Of a DNA stretch of 42,728 nucleotides, positions 1 to 7,128 are shown one piece after another. The stretch comes from Saprospiraceae bacterium (GTDB taxonomy: Bacteria; Bacteroidota; Bacteroidia; Chitinophagales; Saprospiraceae): assembly GCA_022844565.1 (NCBI GenBank), contig JALHLK010000042.1, positions 1 through 42,728 of the forward strand. Direction: 5' to 3'. The position numbers were made by a program, and so were the translations under genes. The notes under the pieces are model-generated. The model saw only the letters and a list, made by a program, of their open reading frames with translations. It did no database searches and was not told the origin of the DNA. Within the stretch, counting starts at the first letter, position 1. Every line of letters starts with the position of its first letter.

Positions 1-135
1 TCCTCGAACATAAGTCTAATATTTGTTATTATTTAATGATTTTGAACCACTAATATATACAATATTTTTCTTATGTTCGCTTTTTTATGCTATTTTTTTA
101 TCCATTATTCACGTTAATTTAAGAGAAGCAAAATC

Positions 136-453
136 CTAATCAAAAGCATCCATATAAATTTCAGCAATTAGCAGCTCTTCTTGGATTGTTTCTATTGAAA
201 ATTTTTCATGGGTAGATTTATAATCCCTGAAGATCCAACTTTCATCTTGATTTCGGACGTATTTTTCAATCCTTATGGATTCTGAATCAATGAGTATATA
301 TTCTTGCAAAGAATCAATGTCTCGATAAAGTGTAAACTTCTGGCCTTTGTCATAGTCTCTAGTAGACTTTGACAAAATCTCAATGATGACAGATGGATTG
401 GTAGCGGTATCAAATTTATCATCAAGCAAATCAGGCTTACCACAAATTATAGA
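136..453 (-). pseudogene. Uma2-family (DUF820) nuclease, N-terminally truncated remnant
   Basis: The reading frame carries the C-terminal half of the Uma2/DUF820 restriction-endonuclease-like fold. Visible family blocks are ICGKPDLLDDKFD, then NPSVIIEILSKSTRDYDKGQ and the following KFTLYRDIDSLQEYILID. An annotation from the TTG at 429 gives 97 residues, but the frame stays homologous upstream (SIICGKPD) until a TGA at 454-456. The coding similarity therefore does not begin at a start codon, and roughly the first half of a normal ~190-residue protein is missing. No matching N-terminal half was seen beyond the stop. It lies next to other gene remnants, so I read it as decayed. Uma2 proteins are of uncertain function. 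Confidence 0.75.
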
Positions 454-456
454 TCA

Positions 457-687
457 AAACCCTAAAGCGCAACACCAATGCTTATGGTCCGCCAAATTCA
501 TTTGGAGAATTATTCTTGAATATTTTATTGTTAAAAATAATTTAGGATTTTTAGCAGTAGAAAAAATAATGTGTCGCTTCACTAGGTTGCATTCAAAGAA
601 TACAACGCCAATAAAAAGGCCCATGTTAATGGCCTTGTAATCTCCGATTGCAAGAAACCGCAATACTAAGCTAGAAGTTAATATAAA
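457..687. other. Gap without a recognisable gene
   Basis: Open frames cover parts of this interval on both strands, but none resembles a known family and their composition looks random. It separates the broken Uma2 frame from the transposase stub and is probably eroded DNA. Confidence 0.4.
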
Positions 688-798
688 ATGAAAACAGAAT
701 ATAAGCAACGATTACCGCATATACAGCCTGTTGGAGCAGTTTTTTTTGTGACATTTAGACTTTATGGTAGTTTATGTAATTTTGAAAAGTGCTTTTAA
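688..798 (+). pseudogene. N-terminal fragment of a RAYT/IS200-like (Y1) transposase
   Basis: A 36-codon open frame begins ATG-AAA and reads MKTEYKQRLPHIQPVGAVFF, continuing VTFRLYGS before it diverges and stops. RLPHIQP...(F/Y)F(V/I)TFRL.GS is the usual N-terminus of REP-associated tyrosine transposases (Y1_Tnp, IS200-like). The HUH motif and the catalytic tyrosine region are absent, so only a stub of the ~180-230 residue protein remains. The identification rests on a short but characteristic block. The surrounding 460-850 interval otherwise has no convincing gene. Confidence 0.6.
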
Positions 799-852
799 AC
801 TGATTTTAAACCACAATTCAAACCTTAAGGATATAGTTTTTGATGTGAGTTT

Positions 853-1438
853 TCAAAGTTTTTTTCCTCTTTTTACCCTCACTTTAGCTTGACAATAAGG
901 ACACACTATCCACAGTCGCTCTAATCTACTAAAACATTTGTGGCACGTGATCACTTCCTCGACCATTGATTTTATGGGTGTACTTGTTTTGACTGTGAAT
1001 GTATCAGGTATCTCTTGCAAAAAACTTGACTCATTGCCTTTTTCTTTTATCAAATAAAGTTTGTCTTTAAGCATGAAAAGTTTTGACAGTAAGACCACTT
1101 ATCCATTTAAATTTGCGTTGCCACACGATACGCTCCCTATCTTTTTGAGCAGCTGTCAATCTTTTATCAGTAAGGAGAGATTCATAGACACCAGAAGTAT
1201 CCGCAGCAATGATTAGCCTGTCTACCATTTCATTGGCAGCATTTTTAGTAAAAGTAATGGCTAAAATTTGTGTAGGTTTTACATGTTTTTCCTCTATGAG
1301 ATAAGATATTTTTTGAAGCAGGGTCTTCGTTTTTCCCGATCCTGCACCAGCAAGCACTAAAATCCTTTTGGCTTCACTTTTTACCGCTTCTTGCTGTTTT
1401 GCATTGAGATTTTGAAGAATGCTTGACGCTTTTTTCAC
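853..1438 (-). pseudogene. UvrD/Rep-type helicase with internal deletion and frameshift
   Basis: The upstream frame (1067-1438) has the N-terminus of a superfamily 1A helicase: the Q-motif region LNAKQQEAV, Walker A GAGSGKT, motif Ia AITFTKNAANEM and motif Ib VKTFHA, then a stop directly after TFHA. A second frame (853-1098, overlapping out of phase) continues with KDKLYLIKEKGNESSFLQEI, which looks like the end of a UvrD-type protein just after motif VI, followed by a tail with two CxxC pairs (CHKC, CPYC) forming a probable zinc ribbon. Motifs II to VI, several hundred residues, are missing. The join lies near 1066-1070. This is a deletion that also shifted the frame, so no active helicase can be made. 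Confidence 0.8.
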
Positions 1439-1597
1439 TTAATATGTTGATCCTTACTTGAAATACTTTGTAAATATAGCAATATTTATTCCAAAAAAGA
1501 TAGCCACGTCGTATAAAGATAGTTCTTCTGAAACCATTGGGTAAACTGAACCCGAGATTAGAAACGGGTTAAACAAAACACACACATTCTTGAAAGG
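1439..1597. other. Short gap, no gene seen
   Basis: About 160 bases between the helicase remnant and the YoeB-like toxin gene. I see no reading frame, strong hairpin or promoter worth naming. Confidence 0.4.
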
Positions 1598-1876
1598 CTA
1601 CTCATAATGCCCAAGTGCTGAAATAATTACTACCAATTGCTCAGGCTCTTCAATGATTTCATAAATAATTCTATCCTTTTTGTTGATTCTTCGACTCCAG
1701 TAACCAGAAAGTTCATATTTTAATAACTCGGGTTTTCCAACTCCTTCTTTTGGATGTTCAGCTAATTCTAAGATTATTTTTTGTATTTTATATAAAGAAA
1801 CTTTATCACCTGATCTTTTTATCTTTGAAAGATCTCGCAAGGCCGTTTCTTTAAAATCTAAGGAATATTTTGCCAT
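1598..1876 (-). CDS. Txe/YoeB-family toxin (type II TA)
   Basis: This 92-residue protein is a close match to the YoeB family of ribosome-dependent mRNA interferases. The diagnostic blocks are KPELLKYELSGYWSRRINKK, then DRIIYEI, and the C-terminal ISALGHYE, which contains the catalytic-type His-Tyr end found in YoeB. Length is typical (85-92). Its start ATG lies inside the end of the upstream antitoxin gene (19-base overlap), the usual arrangement of antitoxin first, toxin second. Expression is expected to be autorepressed by the complex (family knowledge). The toxin appears intact. Confidence 0.9.
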   Translation of the reverse strand: MAKYSLDFKETALRDLSKIKRSGDKVSLYKIQKIILELAEHPKEGVGKPELLKYELSGYWSRRINKKDRIIYEIIEEPEQLVVIISALGHYE

Positions 1877-2067
1877 ATATTTTCAGGTTCAAGTCTTATG
1901 GTCTTTTCATTTTTTGTATCCAATACTTTCTTTACAAAATCTGGATTATAAGGCTTATCTTTTTTCACTTTACCTTTATTAATTTCATATGATACTTTTA
2001 TCGACTTCAAGAAATCAATAACCTTATCAAGTTTGTCTTGTTCGGCATGGATGATGAGTGTTTCCAT
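1858..2067 (-). CDS. Antitoxin partner of the YoeB-like toxin (DUF2683-like)
   Basis: A 69-residue protein encoded directly upstream of and overlapping the YoeB-like gene. It starts METLIIHAEQDKLDKVIDFL and has a central KVSYEI strand and the block YNPDFVKKVLD, resembling the small DUF2683-type antitoxins often paired with Txe/YoeB toxins rather than the classical YefM. The N-terminal part would form a beta-alpha unit and the C-terminal part would wrap the toxin. Family assignment is from pattern memory; the role as antitoxin follows mainly from gene order and overlap. Confidence 0.75.
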   Translation of the reverse strand: METLIIHAEQDKLDKVIDFLKSIKVSYEINKGKVKKDKPYNPDFVKKVLDTKNEKTIRLEPENIWQNIP

Positions 2068-2169
2068 TTTTGTTTGCTATTTAGGACAAAGATATAGTTA
2101 ATGGAAATAATTTGCAAGTTTTTTTCGAATGGTTCTCCTCCTCACCTAATAAGGTCAATTTTCAATTTG

Positions 2170-2442
2170 TCAATATAAACCATCATGATCACCTATGTTG
2201 ATAAGAATGATCTGATCATCTTTAATGATAAAATCCAGCAATATCCTGTATTTCATATTTAAAGAAACAGAATACAAATCAGATAAACTACCTTTTAGCT
2301 TGTGAAGTCTAAGCGAAGGATGATATGGGTTAGCACCGAGTAATTTTATAGTTTTTATATATTTTTCTTTAAGCTCAGGATGTTTTTCTTGAAAGCTTTT
2401 AAGCCGTTTTTCATAATATAAAGTTGTTAAAATTGTTGGCAT
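2170..2442 (-). CDS. RelE/YafQ-like mRNA interferase toxin
   Basis: A 90-residue protein of the RelE/ParE superfamily. It has an N-terminal helical region (YYEKRLKSFQEKHPELKEKY), the HKLKGSLSDLYSVSLNMKYR segment typical of YafQ/RelE folds, and a C-terminal IILINIGDHDGLY where the conserved strand is followed by GxHD.xY. It lies 17 bases downstream of a Phd/YefM-like antitoxin gene. It would cleave mRNA on the ribosome (family knowledge). Length and key C-terminal residues look intact. The exact RelE subfamily is not certain. Confidence 0.85.
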   Translation of the reverse strand: MPTILTTLYYEKRLKSFQEKHPELKEKYIKTIKLLGANPYHPSLRLHKLKGSLSDLYSVSLNMKYRILLDFIIKDDQIILINIGDHDGLY

Positions 2443-2459
2443 AGAACACTAGTTTTAGC

Positions 2460-2705
2460 TTATTTCCATAATCTTTCTATATGTTCTTCGGCAGTTTCAA
2501 TCGTATAATTACCTTCTTCTATGTCTTTTTTGCATAGCATATAAGCTACTTCTAACTCTGCAAGTCGCATTTTATCGAATTGCTCTACAGTCATAGCTAC
2601 ATATTTTACTTTTCCGTGTACAGTAATGGCTGCTTCAGGAGTTTGGGCCAATTGCTGTTCTATGGCTTTGATGCCTTTAGTTTTGAGTTCATTTGCTGTG
2701 ATCAT
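2460..2705 (-). CDS. Phd/YefM-family antitoxin
   Basis: This 81-residue protein has the Phd/YefM N-terminal DNA-binding pattern: MITANELKTKGIKAIEQQL, then AAITVHGKVKYVAMTVEQFD, where the strand-turn-strand and the VAMTVEQFDK helix start are typical. The C-terminal acidic helical part (ELEVAYMLCKKDIEEGNYTI) would neutralise the RelE/YafQ-like toxin encoded just downstream. It probably binds its own promoter in the gap above 2705 to repress the pair (family knowledge). Antitoxin first, toxin second, 17 bases apart. Confidence 0.85.
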   Translation of the reverse strand: MITANELKTKGIKAIEQQLAQTPEAAITVHGKVKYVAMTVEQFDKMRLAELEVAYMLCKKDIEEGNYTIETAEEHIERLWK

Positions 2706-2940
2706 CTAATAGTATTAAATTTAGTGCTATAAATAATACTAACAAAGGTACGAATATTTTCAATTAAAGTGTTGTAATTAGAATTAGGTGTATATTACAA
2801 CTTATACTAAGTAGCCTAATTAACAATTTAATAGTATTGATTTGCGCTAAAGTCTTTTTAGTAGCTGCACCCAAGGATTGGATGTTTGAATGTAAATTCA
2901 ATTTTTAGAATTGTCAGAAGAGTATATTACCAGAATTCTT

Positions 2941-3182
2941 AACCCAGATTACGCATTGGAAATTAACTGCAAGAAAATTATGCTTCATATTAGTTTCAGT
3001 ACTCAATTTTCCGTCCTCAATGCAGCTAAGGCTGCAAAAATTATTGGAGAAGCTAAAATCCAGTTGGTTTTAGTTCGCTGCTAAATTGATATTTCGGATA
3101 TCAATTTTTTACGCAGCTCATGTGCTTCACTACTATTTTGCCTAATTTCCTTTCGAATAAAGTCCAATGCGTAATCTGGGTT
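2941..3182. repeat. 20-bp perfect inverted repeat pair
   Basis: AACCCAGATTACGCATTGGA at 2941-2960 recurs as its exact reverse complement at 3163-3182, 202 bases apart. The flanks do not extend the match. In both copies the same codon phase gives NPDYAL, so this may be shared coding ancestry rather than a transposon end. Confidence 0.8.
3083..3110 (+). terminator. Perfect 10-bp hairpin followed by T run
   Basis: AAATTGATAT (3083-3092) and ATATCAATTT (3098-3107) form a perfect stem with the 5-base loop TTCGG, followed by more T. It overlaps the stop codons of both decayed frames (TAA near 3082 on plus, TAG near 3083 on minus). The shape fits an intrinsic terminator, though the stem is almost pure A/T. 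Confidence 0.5.
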
Positions 3183-3199
3183 TAATGAAAATGGCAAAC

Positions 3200-3290
3200 A
3201 AAAAAAAATAGTATTTGAAAGTCTTTCCTTTTTAGGTGTTCATTAATTATTTTGCAATAAACACGCCTAGAGAACTTTCAAATACTATTT
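3200..3290 (-). terminator. Long-stem terminator after the 917-residue receptor gene
   Basis: A 17-bp perfect inverted repeat (3206-3222 with 3274-3290) flanks a second inner pairing (around TAGG 3233 and CCTA 3266). On the minus strand it is followed by a U tract from the nine A bases at 3200-3208. It starts 30 bases past the stop codon of the upstream gene, so it is well placed to end the GLPGLI-receptor transcript. Confidence 0.8.
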
Positions 3291-3319
3291 CTACATACAA
3301 GTTTATGTTAAAACTATTT

Positions 3320-6073
3320 CTACCTTCCCATTCTCATACCACCCATCATTCCTGATCCTTGATTAGGATTGAAATTATTGAGTCTGTAATTTAAGGTAAG
3401 CATAAAGTACTGTTGAATAGAATTGGTAGAAACCTCTTCGATATATGTGTCTCCAGCATTGATAGCTATACCTCGATTTTGATTAAGAATGTCAAAAGCA
3501 GATAATTTTGCTGTGAGTCTGTTATTGTAGAGTCTTTTCATGATACTGCCATTCATTAAAGCGAGGGTATTGTTATCTCCATATCTAGCTTTGTCAAAAA
3601 TATCATAATTTATGGACGCATCTATTACCCATCCTTTACCCAAGTTTAGGATTGTTGTTCCTGTGTATGTCTGATTTAAGAAGCCTGCATTGAGAGCCTT
3701 GTCATTAGAGTAAGCGTTGTAGCTATACGAATATCGAGAACCAATCGTTACTTGAACGTTTTGAGTTTTTAAGTTTTCTAGCTCAAATCTTACATTTGGA
3801 CCATAAGTATTCACTGTATTTTCTGCATTATTTACAAAATTTATACTTTCTCTCCAAGTACCTGCCAAAGTTACCCTAGTTCTTATTTTGATAGGTCTGA
3901 TTGGGCTATTAAAATTAAGACTTGTAGTGAATCTTTGAGCATTTGCTACATTTATTGGAGATGTTGTTCTGATCAAATCATTGTCAATCTGTACCTGATT
4001 TACGATATTATCTTGTGTAAGTCTATAGCTCATATTGGCAAAAAAGCCCAATAATTTGAAAGCATCAAAAAAGCTATATCTTGCGCTAATGTCATGATTG
4101 TATTCTGGAGACAAACTTGGGTTACCCTTATAAATGTTCAAAGGATTAGAGTTGTCTACGATAGGTTGAATTTGAGTAACACTTGGCTCATTGATTGAAG
4201 TGCTATACCTTAAATTTAATCTTGTCTTTACAAAATTGATATTTGCACCTGGTAACCAATAATAAAAAGGTTTGTCAAATTGTAATTTCTCTTTTTCTCT
4301 ACTCTGTATGGTAGATATTTGATATACAAGTTCTCCAGTCATATTGATATTTGGTGTAATCTTAGACAAACTTGTACCAAACCTATCATATAAAATTGAG
4401 TTGTCAACAGCTGTAGATAATGCTTGATTAAGCGTTTCCAATCTTCTATCAACTGGATCTAAATCATAAAAATCTTTTAATCTATCCGTACTATAATTTC
4501 TTCTCGTATAGTTGAAATCCGCATAAAAGTTCTTACCTAAAGGTTCCTTATAGTTGGTATTGATTCTAAAGTTGTTGTTATCATTGTTGGACAATTGTCT
4601 TTGAATGATATTGTTTATTATCGGTACGTTATTTCGATTTATCAATCTTTCTTGATCAAAATTTGATTCATTTTCAACTACCGTATTTGCTACATTGATT
4701 GTAGTTGATGCAATTCTACCTGGTTTTCCTAATCTGATAGAGTAGTCAAATGTCAAAGATAAGTCTCTGTTATATCCACCTGAGCTATCCAAATTATTGG
4801 TAGAGTTTTGTAAAATATTACTTGTAGTGATAGACTGAGTAAATGCGTCAACATTTTGCCTTGAATCTGTGAGACGATAAGATGCGTCCAAAACTATTCT
4901 TTGAATACTATCTGGTCTAGCCTCTAATCTTGTGCTGATATTATGCCCTAAAGAGTATGAATCTGTGAATGATGTATCTTTTACGGTGAAAGAACTCTCA
5001 CCCAATACGTTGTCTCTATTTCTAAATTCAAACTGTGTTCTGTCTACATAGGTAAGGAAATAACTAGTCGTCCAAAGTGTTTTAGGCGAAAAGTTGTAAT
5101 TAAAGTTAAGACCACTGGTCAAACTTTTTGTATCACCATTACCCATACCACCAAAATTTACTGGGCCCCCTCTTGAGTTACCCCCAAAAGCTGCCGAAGC
5201 ATTACCCATTAAGGTGCCAAAATCTTGAAATGAAAAGCCTTGTTGGTTGATATTATTAAAAGTAGCTAACCCAGATGCTTGAAACTTACTGCCAAACTTA
5301 TTGAGCATCACTTTACTTTCAAAACGGTTGTCCGTACCAAATCCGCCTACCAATTCTCCAAAGACTCCAACTTTAGCATTTGCCTTCAACTCTAAATTAA
5401 TTACCTTTTCTGTCACCCCATCATCAATACCCGAAAATTGAGTCCTTTCAGATTTTTGATCGATTACTTGTACTTTGCCCACCATATTGGCAGGAAGGTT
5501 TTTTGTAGCCATTTTTGGATCATTACCAAAGAATTTTTTTCCATCTACCAATACCTTTGTGACCTCTTCACCACCTGCAGTAATTTTACCATCACTATCT
5601 ACTTCTAACCCAGGTAATCTTTTAAGTAATTCTTCGACATTTGCATTAGGTTGTACCCTAAAAGCATCGGCATTATATTCAACAGTATCTTTTTTTATAA
5701 CAATAGGAATATAGTCTGCTTCAATCTTTACCTCGTTAAGTAAGTTGGTACTTTGATAAATGATAATATCGCCGAGATCAACTTCCTTACCTGTGCCTCC
5801 TATTGTGTGTATTTTTTCAAAAGTTCCATAACCAATATAAGTTATTTGTAATTTTAGATCACCCTTAGGCACACCTGGAAGCTCGAATTTGCCATCTACA
5901 TCCGTTGTCGCAAATGCCAACATGACACTATCTTTAGGATTGATCATGATACAAGTTGCGGCTATTAATGAATTTTTTTCATTATCCAAAACCCTACCTT
6001 TGACAGTGTAGGTTTGAGCTGATATGACAAAAGAAGTAAAAGTAAAAAAGAAAAGTAAAAGTAAATTTTTCAT
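3320..6073 (-). CDS. Outer-membrane beta-barrel protein, TonB-dependent receptor-like (917 aa)
   Basis: Residues 1-19 are a signal peptide ending FVISAQ. Residues about 22-110 form a carboxypeptidase-regulatory-like beta-sandwich (KGRVLDNEKNSLIAATCIMI ... FELPGVPKG ... ITYIGYGTFEK). A plug-like domain follows (VEELLKRLPGLEVDSDGKIT, KVLVDGKKFFGNDP), then a long beta-barrel of the OMP_b-brl_3 type found in Bacteroidota. Length is normal. No clear TonB box was seen. The protein ends in a Met/Gly/Arg tail (GSGMMGGMRMGR). It is 60 bases downstream of a GLPGLI gene on the same strand, so the two are probably co-transcribed. The substrate is unknown; export or uptake of a peptide or metal-linked compound is only a guess. 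Confidence 0.88.
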   Translation of the reverse strand: MKNLLLLFFFTFTSFVISAQTYTVKGRVLDNEKNSLIAATCIMINPKDSVMLAFATTDVDGKFELPGVPKGDLKLQITYIGYGTFEKIHTIGGTGKEVDLGDIIIYQSTNLLNEVKIEADYIPIVIKKDTVEYNADAFRVQPNANVEELLKRLPGLEVDSDGKITAGGEEVTKVLVDGKKFFGNDPKMATKNLPANMVGKVQVIDQKSERTQFSGIDDGVTEKVINLELKANAKVGVFGELVGGFGTDNRFESKVMLNKFGSKFQASGLATFNNINQQGFSFQDFGTLMGNASAAFGGNSRGGPVNFGGMGNGDTKSLTSGLNFNYNFSPKTLWTTSYFLTYVDRTQFEFRNRDNVLGESSFTVKDTSFTDSYSLGHNISTRLEARPDSIQRIVLDASYRLTDSRQNVDAFTQSITTSNILQNSTNNLDSSGGYNRDLSLTFDYSIRLGKPGRIASTTINVANTVVENESNFDQERLINRNNVPIINNIIQRQLSNNDNNNFRINTNYKEPLGKNFYADFNYTRRNYSTDRLKDFYDLDPVDRRLETLNQALSTAVDNSILYDRFGTSLSKITPNINMTGELVYQISTIQSREKEKLQFDKPFYYWLPGANINFVKTRLNLRYSTSINEPSVTQIQPIVDNSNPLNIYKGNPSLSPEYNHDISARYSFFDAFKLLGFFANMSYRLTQDNIVNQVQIDNDLIRTTSPINVANAQRFTTSLNFNSPIRPIKIRTRVTLAGTWRESINFVNNAENTVNTYGPNVRFELENLKTQNVQVTIGSRYSYSYNAYSNDKALNAGFLNQTYTGTTILNLGKGWVIDASINYDIFDKARYGDNNTLALMNGSIMKRLYNNRLTAKLSAFDILNQNRGIAINAGDTYIEEVSTNSIQQYFMLTLNYRLNNFNPNQGSGMMGGMRMGR

Positions 6074-6133
6074 TGTTTGATTTTAAAAATATATAGAGTG
6101 GAAATAATTATTTTAACTTAAAAAAGAAAACAA

Positions 6134-6889
6134 CTATCCTCCAGGTCTTCTTGATCCCATCATAGATCTCATTTCTTCCATTCTTTCCTTGATCATTTTA
6201 TTATAAGCTTCCCGAGTCATTGAGCCTTTTTTGTCTTCAATTGCTGTAATAGTCACGTTCTCATCTTTTAGGTTTATTGTTTTTGCTAGCAAAATTCTAT
6301 TTTCTCCTACTGATGCTGCAAGGATTAGTCCAGGCAGGCCGTGTAAACCAAATGGCCCATGATGAAGTTGTATCTGCGGTGTAAACCAAACTGTTACTGT
6401 ACTAACGCTATCTCTGTATTCTGCTTTCATGCATGTATACCCAAGGATATCTCTTTGTTCTGCAGCGATTACTCTCCACTTATATTTATCGAAATTTTCT
6501 TTTAAGATAAAGTCTTTATTGAAAAAATTAGCTTTAACCAATTGAGTTTTGTTAGTTAAATCAGTATATATTTCCTCATTACCACCTGCCATTCTACTCA
6601 TAAATCTCATACCTCCACCTCTATTACCGTCACGATTTTCAAGGTTGGGAGTCAAGTCTTCTTTTACAGGTGCATTCTTAAAGTAAGACTGCTTGTCTAC
6701 AATTTCCAAAATTTTGACAGCTTCTGCTTTTGTAGGCGAATTTGCAGGCATTCTAGCCTTAAATTCTTCTGGTATCTCAAAGTGATAGGTTTCTTCGTAA
6801 GTGACGGTGGCTTTGACTTGAGCAAAAACAGCCGCACTTGAACCTAACAACACAACTACTAATAGCGTAGAAAAAATGTTTTTTTGCAT
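6134..6889 (-). CDS. GLPGLI family protein
   Basis: 251 residues with a signal peptide (residues 1-23, ending AAVFAQ). The family signature HHGPFGLHGLPGLILAAS sits about two thirds along, preceded by WRVIAAEQRDILGYTCMKAE and a VTVWFTPQI strand, the usual order in this family. Function is not established; such proteins are found in Bacteroidota next to outer-membrane receptors, as here. Two low-complexity Met/Gly/Arg segments (GNRGGGMRFMSRMAGG and the C-terminal MRSMMGSRRPGG) echo the tail of the receptor encoded 60 bases downstream. Likely secreted to the periplasm or the outer membrane. Confidence 0.92.
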   Translation of the reverse strand: MQKNIFSTLLVVVLLGSSAAVFAQVKATVTYEETYHFEIPEEFKARMPANSPTKAEAVKILEIVDKQSYFKNAPVKEDLTPNLENRDGNRGGGMRFMSRMAGGNEEIYTDLTNKTQLVKANFFNKDFILKENFDKYKWRVIAAEQRDILGYTCMKAEYRDSVSTVTVWFTPQIQLHHGPFGLHGLPGLILAASVGENRILLAKTINLKDENVTITAIEDKKGSMTREAYNKMIKERMEEMRSMMGSRRPGG

Positions 6890-7060
6890 TGATAAAACGT
6901 TTAATTTTTTAATTTAAATTTAGACTTACATTTGTTTGGTTGGTTTAATCACCTTTCTATTTCTTTTTGATTTTTAAGGATATTTTAACTTTAGGCTTCT
7001 TATTGTGTTTGATTTTAGGAAATTATTAGGATTGATACTCTTATATTTTCTCTTGGCTCA

Positions 7061-7108
7061 AAAACAAAGTATCCTAACCGAATGACTGCGATTAGGATAC
7101 TTTTGTCT
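7061..7108 (-). terminator. Bidirectional-looking hairpin terminator
   Basis: AAAGTATCCTAA (7066-7077) pairs perfectly with TTAGGATACTTT (7092-7103), with a 14-base loop. On the minus strand it is followed by TTTGTTTTT, 25 bases past the stop of the 821-residue receptor gene; on the plus strand TTTTGTCT also follows. It should separate that gene from the GLPGLI unit. Confidence 0.82.
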
Positions 7109-7128
7109 ATTTATCAAATATTTTCATT

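Larger units (their letters stand above)
2706..3199. other. Gene-poor stretch with decayed coding traces
   Basis: No intact gene. A plus-strand frame at about 2908-3083 (ending in TAA) and a minus-strand frame at about 3083-3220 both contain an in-frame NPDYAL(E/D) segment, encoded by the two arms of a perfect 20-base inverted repeat (see the repeat entry). Neither has a credible start. The plus frame reads ELSEEYITRILNPDYALEI; the minus frame reads NPDYALDFIRKEIRQNSSEA. They look like ends of two related genes that have lost the rest. The family is not recognised. Confidence 0.45.

Noticed and set aside
454-708. 84-residue minus-strand frame beside the Uma2 remnant
   Set aside because: Composition looks random, no family match, and it begins at the stop that truncates the Uma2 frame.
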